From JAQGMJ01 sp036271855 (lineage in GTDB: Bacteria; Pseudomonadota; Gammaproteobacteria; Burkholderiales; JAEUOS01): a stretch of 6,610 nt of DNA. The notes under the pieces were generated by a model. It did no database searches, was not told the DNA's origin, and was given only the letters and a program-made list of their open reading frames with translations. The stretch covers positions 1 to 6,610 of the forward strand of contig DATAZV010000313.1 of the NCBI GenBank assembly GCA_036271855.1. Direction: 5' to 3'. Shown one piece after another: positions 1 to 6,315 of this stretch (positions are counted from its first letter, which is position 1; the number at the start of each line of letters is the position of its first letter). A program made the position numbers and the translations under genes.

Positions 1-165
1 GCCCATACCAGGTCGGGCAAGACAAAAAATTGAGCCAGTGCTGATTTACGCTGGCATTTTCTGCCCGAACGCCTCCGCCGCTTCGCGTAAGCAAAGCGGC
101 AATTCGGCCCCATTTGGGCGATTTGGCCTGCCCCCTGCCCAGCCGCGCCCCGCCGGTCTGCAAGG
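1..165. other. Gene-free upstream region of dapC
   Basis: I see no convincing coding sequence here. On the plus strand, one frame reaches TGA at 31-33, another reaches TGA at 42-44, and the third stays open to TGA at 167-169 without a recognisable protein. Any of these could be the tail of a gene lying to the left, but none can be identified. The stretch contains a stem at 34-55 (listed separately), a 7-bp inverted repeat GCCGCTT/AAGCGGC (77-83 and 94-100, 10-base loop), and a small GCCC/GGGC hairpin (107-110 and 116-119). It is most likely the intergenic spacer carrying regulatory sequence for dapC. Confidence 0.5.
34..60. terminator. Possible weak, bidirectional terminator stem
   Basis: GCCAGTG (34-40) pairs with CGCTGGC (49-55) through seven pairs, one of them G-T, around an 8-base loop. 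On the plus strand the stem is followed by ATTTT (56-60), and a stop codon lies just before it (TGA 31-33). On the minus strand the stem is followed after four bases by six T residues (the A-run at 24-29). It could end a plus-strand gene lying left of the window. The stem is short, so the call is tentative. Confidence 0.3.
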
Positions 166-192
166 CTGAAAAGGGGCGCCGCCCCTTATAAT
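166..192 (+). promoter_or_regulatory. dapC promoter (perfect -10, weak -35)
   Basis: A perfect sigma-70 -10 hexamer TATAAT lies at 187-192. The best -35 candidate is CTGAAA at 166-171, matching TTGACA at four of six positions with a short 15-base spacer, so promoter strength may depend on an activator. A start point 6-8 bases after the -10 falls at about 198-200, on the A of the dapC ATG (199). No Shine-Dalgarno sequence lies between box and start, so the transcript may be leaderless. The -10 is seen directly; promoter activity is inferred. Confidence 0.55.
171..187. repeat. Perfect 7-bp inverted repeat in the dapC promoter spacer
   Basis: AAGGGGC (171-177) and GCCCCTT (181-187) are perfect reverse complements around the 3-base centre GCC. 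The dyad fills the space between the -35 candidate and the -10 and shares its last T with the -10 box. That position suits a repressor operator. It could instead be the stem of a terminator for an upstream plus-strand gene, since it is followed by ATAATT, or a chance GC-rich dyad. If transcription starts near 199 the hairpin is absent from the dapC mRNA. Confidence 0.4.
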
Positions 193-198
193 TGCGGG

Positions 199-1392
199 AT
201 GAATCCGCGCCTTGATCTGCTGCAGTCCTACCCGTTCGAAAAACTGCGCCTGTTGTTTGCCGGCATCACCCCGCCCGCCGCCAAAAAACCCATCAGTCTG
301 GGCATCGGCGAGCCGCAACATGCCACCCCGGACTTCATCAAGCAGGCCCTGACGGCCAACCTGGGCGGCCTCTCGGCCTACCCCGCCACCGCCGGCACCG
401 AGGCCCTGAAACAGGCGATGGCGGCCTGGCTGATGCGCCGCTATCAATTGCCCAAGGTCGACCCCGCCACCGAGGTGCTGCCGGTGAACGGCTCGCGCGA
501 GGCCCTGTTCGCCCTGACCCAGACCATCGTCGACGGCAGCCGGCCCGGCGCCACCGTGGTCTGCCCCAACCCGTTCTACCAAATCTATGAAGGCGCGGCG
601 ATTCTGGCCGGCGCCACGCCCTATTACGCCCCCACGATGCCGGCGCGCAACTTCGCCTGCGATTTTTCGGCGATTCCCGACAGCGTGTGGAAAGCCACCC
701 AGTTGCTGATCGTCTGCTCGCCCGGTAACCCCACCGGCGCGGTGATGACCCTGGACGACTGGAAGGAAGTCTTCGCCCTGTCCGACAAGTACGGCTTCAT
801 CATCGGCTCCGACGAGTGCTATTCCGAAATCTATTTCGATGAAGACAAGCCGCCGCTGGGCGGCCTGCAGGCGGCGCAGATGCTGGGCCGCGACTTCGAG
901 CGCCTGGTGATGTTCTCCAGCCTGTCCAAGCGCTCCAACGTGCCGGGCATGCGCTCGGGTTTTGTCGCCGGCGACGCCGCCATCATCAGGAAATTCCTGC
1001 TTTACCGCACCTACCACGGCAGCGCCATGGCCCTACCCGTCCAGGCCGCCAGTGTGGCTGCCTGGAACGACGAGGCCCACGTGCGCGAAAACCGCCGCCT
1101 GTACGTGGAAAAATTCGCGGCCGTCATGCCGATTCTCAAGCAAGCGCTGGACGTGCGCCTGCCGGATGCGGCGTTTTATGTGTGGGTCCCCGTTCCCAGC
1201 CCCTCGGATACAGAGTTCGCGCAGCGGCTGTACGCCGAACAAGGCGTCACCGTGCTGCCGGGCAGCTACCTGGCGCGCGGCGAGGGTGCCGAAAACCCCG
1301 GGCGCGGCTACGTGCGCATGGCCCTGGTGGCCGAGCCGGCGCCCTGCATCGAAGCGGCTCAGCGCATCGTCGAATTCTGCCGCACCCTTTGA
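199..1392 (+). CDS. dapC: Succinyldiaminopimelate transaminase DapC
   Basis: A 397-residue fold-type I, PLP-dependent cytosolic aminotransferase. By family it transfers the amino group of glutamate to N-succinyl-2-amino-6-oxopimelate, giving N-succinyl-LL-diaminopimelate. Visible landmarks are the N-terminal YPFEKLR segment (residues 11-17) and GIGEP (35-39) typical of the DapC branch, SPGNPTG (174-180, Asn177), SDECYSE (204-210, Asp205 as the pyridine-nitrogen partner), SLSKRSNVPGMRSGF (241-255, Lys244 as Schiff-base lysine, Arg252 as phosphate ligand) and YVRMAL (371-376, Arg373 as carboxylate binder). The length is normal. I keep the start at 199 because the MNPRLDLLQSYPFEKLR beginning matches how DapC proteins usually begin, although no ribosome-binding site precedes it. 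dapD follows after 39 bases. Other class I aminotransferases share the fold, but the dap context makes DapC by far the best call. Confidence 0.93.
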   Translation: MNPRLDLLQSYPFEKLRLLFAGITPPAAKKPISLGIGEPQHATPDFIKQALTANLGGLSAYPATAGTEALKQAMAAWLMRRYQLPKVDPATEVLPVNGSREALFALTQTIVDGSRPGATVVCPNPFYQIYEGAAILAGATPYYAPTMPARNFACDFSAIPDSVWKATQLLIVCSPGNPTGAVMTLDDWKEVFALSDKYGFIIGSDECYSEIYFDEDKPPLGGLQAAQMLGRDFERLVMFSSLSKRSNVPGMRSGFVAGDAAIIRKFLLYRTYHGSAMALPVQAASVAAWNDEAHVRENRRLYVEKFAAVMPILKQALDVRLPDAAFYVWVPVPSPSDTEFAQRLYAEQGVTVLPGSYLARGEGAENPGRGYVRMALVAEPAPCIEAAQRIVEFCRTL

Positions 1393-1431
1393 TTCCGTCA
1401 CAAACCGTTTAACCAAAAGCCGAAACGAACC

Positions 1432-2256
<825 letters not shown>

Positions 2257-2279
2257 AAAAACACCCGTCCGATCCATTA

Positions 2280-2325
2280 GGCGGCACGCGCCGCCAGCCT
2301 TACCTCCGCACCCATTTTGGGCGCG
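2280..2325 (+). promoter_or_regulatory. Two small hairpins between dapD and pilU
   Basis: GGCGGC (2280-2285) and GCCGCC (2290-2295) form a perfect 6-bp stem around a 4-base loop, starting 24 bases after the dapD stop. A second dyad lies at 2307-2325: CGC and CCCA pair with TGGG and GCG around a TTT loop, with one A-C mismatch. Neither is followed by a T-run, so they do not look like intrinsic terminators. They could slow polymerase, protect RNA ends, or set the ratio of dapD to pilU. I see no convincing promoter hexamers in the 92-base gap. Confidence 0.3.
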
Positions 2326-2336
2326 GAACCTGATGC

Positions 2337-2343
2337 AGGGAGA
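2337..2343 (+). promoter_or_regulatory. Strong Shine-Dalgarno for pilU
   Basis: AGGGAGA ends 5 bases before the ATG at 2349. It is the clearest ribosome-binding site in the window, and it selects the ATG at 2349 over the in-frame ATG three codons later at 2358. All other starts here have weak or absent Shine-Dalgarno sequences. Confidence 0.7.
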
Positions 2344-2348
2344 AAATC

Positions 2349-3533
2349 ATGTCAGCAATGAAACGCCTGTTCCAGTTGATGGCCGAAAAAAAGGCCTCGG
2401 ACATTTTTCTCTCGGTTTCCTCGCCGATCAACATCAAGATCAACGGCGTGGCCGTGCCGGTGAACCAGCAGGTGATGGACAGCGACACCATCATCAAGCT
2501 GCTCTACGAGGTGCTCAGCCCGAAACAGATCAAGGAGTATGAAGACACGCTGGAATTCAACGGCGCCTTCACCCTCGAGCCGTTTGGCTCCTTCCGGATT
2601 TCCGCCTTCAAGCAGAAGGGCTCTCCCGCCGTGGTGGTGCGCTACATCCCGGGTGACATTCCGGCTTTCGACAGCCTGGGCCTGCCCGAGGTGCTGAAGG
2701 AAACCATCATGGAAAAGCGCGGGCTGATCCTGATGGTCGGCGCCACCGGCTCCGGCAAATCGACTTCGCTGGCGGCGATGCTGGACTACCGCAACGAGTT
2801 AAAGAGCGGCCACATCCTGACGCTGGAAGACCCGGTCGAATTCATTTTCAAGAACAAGAAGTCCATCGTCAACCAGCGCGAGGTCGGCAGCGACACCCTG
2901 GACTTCCGCGTCGCCCTGAAAAACGCCCTGCGCCAGGCGCCGGATTGCATCCTGATCGGCGAAGTGCGCGACAAGGACACCATGGCCGCGGCGATTGCCT
3001 ACGCGCAGTCGGGCCACCTCTGCCTGGCCACCCTGCACGCCAACAACTCGTACCACGCGATCAACCGCATCATCAGCTTCTACCCGCTGGAAAACCGCCC
3101 CGCCCTGCTGCAGGACTTGTCGGCCACGCTCAAGTGCATCGTCTCGCAGCGCCTGATCCGCAACAAGAAGGGCGGCCGCTCCGCCGCGGTGGAAGTGATG
3201 CTCAACACCCGCCACATCGCCGAGCTGATCGAAAAGGGCGAAATCAGCGAAATGAAGGAAGCCATGGACAAGTCCATGTCTCCCGGCTCGATGACCTTCG
3301 AGCAATGCTTCTTCAAGATGATCCGCGACGGCGTGATCAGCCAGGACGAGGCGATGGCCAACGCCGACTCGCCTTCCAACCTGATCTGGCTGCTCAACAA
3401 CTCCGAGGCGACGCCACCCTCGGTGCCCGGCGCATTGCCGCAGATGCCGGGCGAGCAGGCGAAGGAGGACCATGTCGAGACCGGCGGCGCTTCCTTCACC
3501 GAAATCACACTGATCACCGAAGACAGCAATTGA
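2349..3533 (+). CDS. pilU: PilT/PilU-family type IV pilus retraction ATPase, PilU-like
   Basis: A 394-residue secretion-superfamily hexameric ATPase, cytosolic at the base of the type IV pilus, where PilU works as an accessory to PilT in pilus retraction. An N-terminal PAS-like domain (about 1-105) precedes a RecA-like domain with Walker A GATGSGKST (131-139, Lys137), Asp box LTLEDPVEF (158-166), Walker B ILIGEVRD (201-208, Glu205) and His box ATLHANN (227-233, His230). I assign PilU rather than PilT from KKSIVNQREVGSDTLDF (170-186), the ELIEKGEISEMKEAMDKS stretch (292-309) where PilT carries its AIRNLIRE-type motif, and the NADSPSNL ending (338-345). About 45 residues follow that ending, rich in Pro, Gly and acidic residues. 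No pilT is adjacent; it sits between dapD and a yffB-dapE pair, 92 bases after dapD. PilT proper remains a less likely alternative. Confidence 0.88.
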   Translation: MSAMKRLFQLMAEKKASDIFLSVSSPINIKINGVAVPVNQQVMDSDTIIKLLYEVLSPKQIKEYEDTLEFNGAFTLEPFGSFRISAFKQKGSPAVVVRYIPGDIPAFDSLGLPEVLKETIMEKRGLILMVGATGSGKSTSLAAMLDYRNELKSGHILTLEDPVEFIFKNKKSIVNQREVGSDTLDFRVALKNALRQAPDCILIGEVRDKDTMAAAIAYAQSGHLCLATLHANNSYHAINRIISFYPLENRPALLQDLSATLKCIVSQRLIRNKKGGRSAAVEVMLNTRHIAELIEKGEISEMKEAMDKSMSPGSMTFEQCFFKMIRDGVISQDEAMANADSPSNLIWLLNNSEATPPSVPGALPQMPGEQAKEDHVETGGASFTEITLITEDSN

Positions 3534-3537
3534 AAAT

Positions 3538-3567
3538 TCGCCAAAAGTACACCCCTACTTTTGGCGA
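3538..3567. repeat. Perfect 12-bp inverted repeat just after pilU
   Basis: TCGCCAAAAGTA (3538-3549) and TACTTTTGGCGA (3556-3567) are exact reverse complements around the 6-base loop CACCCC. A G-T pair (3537/3568) could extend the stem. It starts 4 bases after the pilU stop. No T-run follows the stem (next bases GTCTAATG), so it is not a classical intrinsic terminator, although a stem this perfect could pause polymerase, block 3' exonucleases or be a dispersed palindromic repeat unit. A -10-like TCTAAT lies at 3569-3574 directly after it, with only a poor -35 match (AGTACA, 3546-3551). Confidence 0.85.
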
Positions 3568-3577
3568 GTCTAATGTG

Positions 3578-3611
3578 CATGGAATCGCCGGCAGAGCCGG
3601 ACGATTCCATG
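3578..3611. repeat. 15-bp inverted repeat with one bulged base
   Basis: CATGGAATCG (3578-3587) pairs exactly with CGATTCCATG (3602-3611). Inside, CCGGC (3588-3592) pairs with GCCGG (3596-3600) around an AGA loop, leaving A3601 as the only bulge. Two G-T pairs (3577/3612 and 3576/3613) can lengthen it. It lies 10 bases after the 12-bp hairpin and 75 bases before yffB. A-rich sequence, not T, follows, so on the plus strand it does not look like an intrinsic terminator. Possible roles are a transcript-stabilising element, a 5'-leader structure for yffB-dapE, or a binding site for a dimeric regulator. Confidence 0.85.
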
Positions 3612-3686
3612 TGGAAAAACGACGAAAAGGCAAAAGGCGGCCCGGTGCGGCGACAATGACGTCGTCGCGCGTCGTCGAAAGCACGC

Positions 3687-4040
3687 ATGGCAAAAACCGT
3701 CACTCTTTACGGCATCCCCAACTGCGACACGGTGAAGAAAGCCCGGGTCTGGCTTGATGCCCGGGGCATCCCCTACAGCTTCCACGACTTCAAGAAGCAG
3801 GGCCTGGACTCCGCTCTGGCGCAGGGCTGGCTCAAGGCCCTCGGTCCCGAACTGCTGATCAACCGCAAGGGCACCACCTGGCGCAAGCTGGACGAAGCAG
3901 TGCAGGCCAAGGCGGCCTCGCCTGCCGGTGCGCTGGCCCTGATGCTCGAAAACCCCTCCGTGATCAAGCGCCCGGTGCTGGATCGCGACGGCGCCTTGTC
4001 CGTGGGCTTCACGCCCGAAACCTACGCAAAGTATTTCTGA
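3687..4040 (+). CDS. yffB: YffB-type ArsC/Spx-family thioredoxin-fold protein
   Basis: A 117-residue cytosolic protein of the ArsC/Spx superfamily, YffB branch. It opens with the beta strand TVTLYGIPNCDTVKKAR (4-20), where Cys13 is the single conserved cysteine at the N-terminal end of a helix, without a CXXC pair. Further family marks are HDFKKQGLD (33-41), the INRKGTTWRKLDE stretch (58-70), VIKRP (92-96) and the closing GFTPETYAKYF (107-117). The family is annotated as arsenate-reductase-like, and YffB proteins have been proposed to be glutathione-dependent thiol reductases; the substrate is not established and I do not claim arsenate reduction. It is the only cysteine in the protein, so a partner thiol would be required. 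The stop overlaps the dapE start (TGATG), so translation is probably coupled. A weak GAAAG (3677-3681) precedes the start. E. coli also has yffB next to dapE, supporting the assignment. Confidence 0.88.
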   Translation: MAKTVTLYGIPNCDTVKKARVWLDARGIPYSFHDFKKQGLDSALAQGWLKALGPELLINRKGTTWRKLDEAVQAKAASPAGALALMLENPSVIKRPVLDRDGALSVGFTPETYAKYF

Positions 4041-5185
4041 TGTCCGCCTCCCCTACCTTCACCCTGACCCGCGACCTGATCGCGCAAAGCTCGGTCACCC
4101 CGGCCGACGGCGATTGCCAGCAGATGCTCGGCCGCCGCCTGCAGGCACTGGGTTTCAAACTTGAGCCGATGGCCTTCGGCGCGGGCGCCGACCGGGTGCA
4201 AAACCTGTGGGCGCGCCGCGGCTCAAGCGGCCCGGTGCTGTGCTTCGCCGGGCACACCGACGTGGTGCCCACCGGCCCGCTGGAGCAATGGCATTCCGAC
4301 CCCTTCGTGCCGACTATCCGCGACGGTAGACTCTATGGGCGCGGCGCGGCCGACATGAAAACCTCGCTGGCGGCGATGGTGGTGGCTTGCGAGGAGTTTG
4401 TCGCCGCCCATCCCAGGCACGCAGGCTCGATCGCCTTTCTCATCACCTCCGATGAAGAAGGCGTGGCTGTCAACGGCACCGTCAAGGTGGTGGAAACACT
4501 CAAAAGCCGCAACGAGCGCCTGGACTATTGCGTGGTCGGCGAGCCCACCGCGGTGAATACCCTGGGCGACATGATCAAGAACGGCCGGCGCGGCTCGATG
4601 TCCGGCAAGCTCACCGTCAAGGGCGTGCAGGGCCACATCGCCTACCCGCACCTGGCGAAGAATCCGATTCATCTGGCAGCGCCTGCCCTCACCGAACTGG
4701 TGAACCAGGTGTGGGACCAGGGCAATGAATATTTCCCGCCCACCACCTGGCAGATGTCGAACATCCACGGCGGCACCGGCGCCTCCAACGTGATCCCCGG
4801 CCAGGTGGTGATCGATTTCAATTTCCGCTTTTCCTCCGAGTCCACCATCGAGGGCCTGCAGGCGCGCGTGCATGCCCTGCTGGACCGCCACAAACTGGAT
4901 TACGACCTCGTATGGTCCGTCTCCGGCAAGCCCTTCATCACGCCCCGCGGCGTGCTGGTGAGCGCGCTGGCCAGCGCCATCGAGCAGGTGACCGGCGTCA
5001 CCACCGAACTCTCAACCACCGGCGGTACATCGGATGGCCGCTTCATCGCCGACATCTGCCGCGAGGTCGTGGAACTGGGGCCGGTGAACGAGTCGATCCA
5101 CAAGCTCAACGAGAACGTGGACATCGCCGCCATCGACCAGCTCAAAGACATTTACCGGAAGGCGCTGGAACAACTGCTGGCATAA
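4040..5185 (+). CDS. dapE: Succinyl-diaminopimelate desuccinylase DapE
   Basis: A 381-residue M20-family di-zinc amidohydrolase that releases succinate from N-succinyl-LL-diaminopimelate to give LL-diaminopimelate, the step after DapC. All expected residues are present, each five positions later than in the H. influenzae enzyme: His72 (AGHTDVVP), Asp105 (GAADMKTS), Glu139 as general base and Glu140 as bridging ligand (SDEEG), Glu168 (GEPT) and His354 (NESIHKLNE). His199 in GHIAYPH, contributed by the dimerisation domain (about 184-298), is also present. The GGTSDGRFI segment (328-336) is typical of DapE. The start overlaps the yffB stop by one base and has only a weak GCAAAG upstream, so it probably relies on ribosomes finishing yffB. 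The length is slightly above the usual 375-380. ArgE-like deacetylases share the fold, but these motifs and the neighbours favour DapE strongly. Confidence 0.97.
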   Translation: MSASPTFTLTRDLIAQSSVTPADGDCQQMLGRRLQALGFKLEPMAFGAGADRVQNLWARRGSSGPVLCFAGHTDVVPTGPLEQWHSDPFVPTIRDGRLYGRGAADMKTSLAAMVVACEEFVAAHPRHAGSIAFLITSDEEGVAVNGTVKVVETLKSRNERLDYCVVGEPTAVNTLGDMIKNGRRGSMSGKLTVKGVQGHIAYPHLAKNPIHLAAPALTELVNQVWDQGNEYFPPTTWQMSNIHGGTGASNVIPGQVVIDFNFRFSSESTIEGLQARVHALLDRHKLDYDLVWSVSGKPFITPRGVLVSALASAIEQVTGVTTELSTTGGTSDGRFIADICREVVELGPVNESIHKLNENVDIAAIDQLKDIYRKALEQLLA

Positions 5186-5204
5186 GCCGGCAGCACAGCC
5201 AACA

Positions 5205-6206
5205 ATGAAAAAAACCGCCAAGACCGCCGTCAAGAAGACCGCTGCCAAAAAGGTCGCCACCAAGGCAGCCGCGCTGAAAAAGGCCATGCCGGCCAAGGCT
5301 GCCGGACACAATACGTTCAGGCAAGCGCGAACGCAGTTGCAGACCGTGCGCGACCTGCTGCGCTACGGCATCTCGCGGGTCAACGCGGCCGAGGCCTTTT
5401 TCGGCCACGGCTCGGCGGACGCCTATGATGAGGTCGCCTACCTGATCCTGCATACCCTGCACCTGCCGCTGGATCTGCTTGAGCCCTTTCTCGACGCGCG
5501 CCTGACCGTTTCCGAACTCGACGCCGTGCTGCGGGTGCTGGAAAAGCGCGCCGTCGAGCGCGTGCCGGCCGCCTACCTGACGCAGGAGGCCTGGCTGGGC
5601 GAGCACCGCTTTTACGTCGACGAGCGAGTGCTGGTGCCGCGCTCTTTCATCGCCGAGCTGATCCCCGACGAACTGGCCCCGTGGGTGGAGCAGCCGGAGC
5701 AGGTCTCCTCCATCCTCGACATGTGCACCGGCTCGGGCTGCCTGGCCATCCTGCTGGCGCTGGCCTTTCCGCAGGCGCAGGTGGATGCGGTGGATCTGTC
5801 GAAGGATGCATTGGCGGTGGCATCGCGCAACGTTGCCGACTACGCGCTCGAAGACCGCGTACACCCGATCGAGTCCGACCTGTTCGGCAAGCTGAAGAAC
5901 AAGCGCTACGACTTGATCATCTCCAACCCGCCCTACGTCGACGCGCCGTCGATGCAGGCCCTGCCGGCCGAATACCGCCACGAACCCGCGCTGGCCCTGG
6001 CCGCCGGCCGTGACGGCCTGGACATCGTGCGCCAGTTGCTCAAGCGCGCGCCGGCGCACCTCAATCCCGGCGGCAAGCTGATGGTGGAAATCGGCCACAA
6101 TCGCGACGCCCTGGAACAGGCGTATCCGGATACCCCCTTCACCTGGGTGACGGTGAGCGCGGGGGACGAATTCGTTTTCGTGCTCGACCGCGAACAACTA
6201 CCCTGA
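5205..6206 (+). CDS. prmB: Protein-(glutamine-N5) methyltransferase PrmB with Lys/Ala-rich N-terminal tail
   Basis: A 333-residue class I S-adenosylmethionine methyltransferase. PrmB methylates the side-chain amide of a glutamine in ribosomal protein uL3 (L3) during ribosome assembly. The N-terminal substrate-recognition domain (about 36-145) includes LLRYGISRVNAAEAFFGHG (51-69) and the PrmB-typical YLTQEAWLGEHRFYVDERVL (124-143) with VPRSFIAELI (144-153). The methyltransferase core has motif I ILDMCTGSGCLAI (170-182), acidic Asp197, and the catalytic NPPY (241-244), followed by EYRHEPALALAAGRDGLDI (256-274). These features favour PrmB over PrmC. Residues 1-34 are an unusual addition: 11 lysines in the first 31 residues with abundant alanine, like histone-H1-type tails. 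An in-frame ATG at 5286 (Met28) would remove most of the tail but has no suitably spaced Shine-Dalgarno; 5205 has none either. It lies 19 bases after dapE and is probably cotranscribed. Confidence 0.93.
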   Translation: MKKTAKTAVKKTAAKKVATKAAALKKAMPAKAAGHNTFRQARTQLQTVRDLLRYGISRVNAAEAFFGHGSADAYDEVAYLILHTLHLPLDLLEPFLDARLTVSELDAVLRVLEKRAVERVPAAYLTQEAWLGEHRFYVDERVLVPRSFIAELIPDELAPWVEQPEQVSSILDMCTGSGCLAILLALAFPQAQVDAVDLSKDALAVASRNVADYALEDRVHPIESDLFGKLKNKRYDLIISNPPYVDAPSMQALPAEYRHEPALALAAGRDGLDIVRQLLKRAPAHLNPGGKLMVEIGHNRDALEQAYPDTPFTWVTVSAGDEFVFVLDREQLP

Positions 6207-6209
6207 ACA

Positions 6210-6274
6210 AAAAGCAGCAAAGGGTGCATTCACGAAGCTGTCATGTCGGCGACACACTATGGCGGGCTGCTTTT
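6210..6274 (+). terminator. Possible terminator or stem region after prmB
   Basis: AAAAGCAGC (6210-6218) and GCTGCTTTT (6266-6274) are exact 9-base reverse complements separated by 47 bases. The left arm begins four bases after the prmB stop, and the right arm ends in four T residues. A small TGTC/GACA hairpin (6244-6247 and 6251-6254) lies inside the loop. A stem ending in A-T pairs with a terminal T-run resembles a terminator of unusual shape, but the large loop makes this uncertain. Confidence 0.3.
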
Positions 6275-6294
6275 CCCGGAGCATGTATTCCGGG
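6275..6294. repeat. CCCGGA/TCCGGG dyad upstream of the porin gene
   Basis: CCCGGA (6275-6280) and TCCGGG (6289-6294) form a perfect 20-base dyad with an 8-base centre, ending 21 bases before the porin ATG. It directly abuts the right arm of the previous repeat. CCCG (6275-6278) could alternatively pair with CGGG (6263-6266), so competing structures are possible. The position and symmetry would suit an operator for a dimeric regulator of the porin gene. I see no convincing promoter: CTGACA at 6296-6301 resembles a -35 but would place its -10 inside the coding region. Confidence 0.4.
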
Positions 6295-6315
6295 CCTGAC
6301 AAAACAACATAAAGC

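Noticed and set aside
46..1017. A 323-residue minus-strand frame covering the dapC promoter and most of dapC
   Set aside because: It is antisense to the conserved aminotransferase, is low-complexity and Gly/Arg/His-rich, and has no family features.
3573..3659. A 28-codon frame (MCMESPAEPDD...) across the second hairpin, with a GGCGAG 4 bases upstream
   Set aside because: Its arms are explained by the inverted repeat, the ribosome site is weak, and nothing marks it as a leader peptide; conservation in relatives would be needed to revive it.
3660..3677. Direct repeat CGTCGTCG (3660-3667 and 3670-3677) before yffB
   Set aside because: It is a short GC-rich two-copy repeat with no spacing or context suggesting an operator or array.
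2945..3757. A 270-codon plus-strand frame overlapping pilU and running into yffB
   Set aside because: It is out of frame with the Walker and His box motifs of pilU, is Arg/Gln/His-rich, and has no homology I recognise.
5142..6197. A 351-residue minus-strand frame opposite prmB
   Set aside because: It is a shadow of the GC-rich third positions of prmB; the plus frame carries all methyltransferase motifs.
6296..6313. CTGACA (6296-6301) and CATAAA (6308-6313) as porin promoter elements
   Set aside because: Their spacing is only 6 bases, so they cannot form one promoter, and neither has a properly spaced partner.
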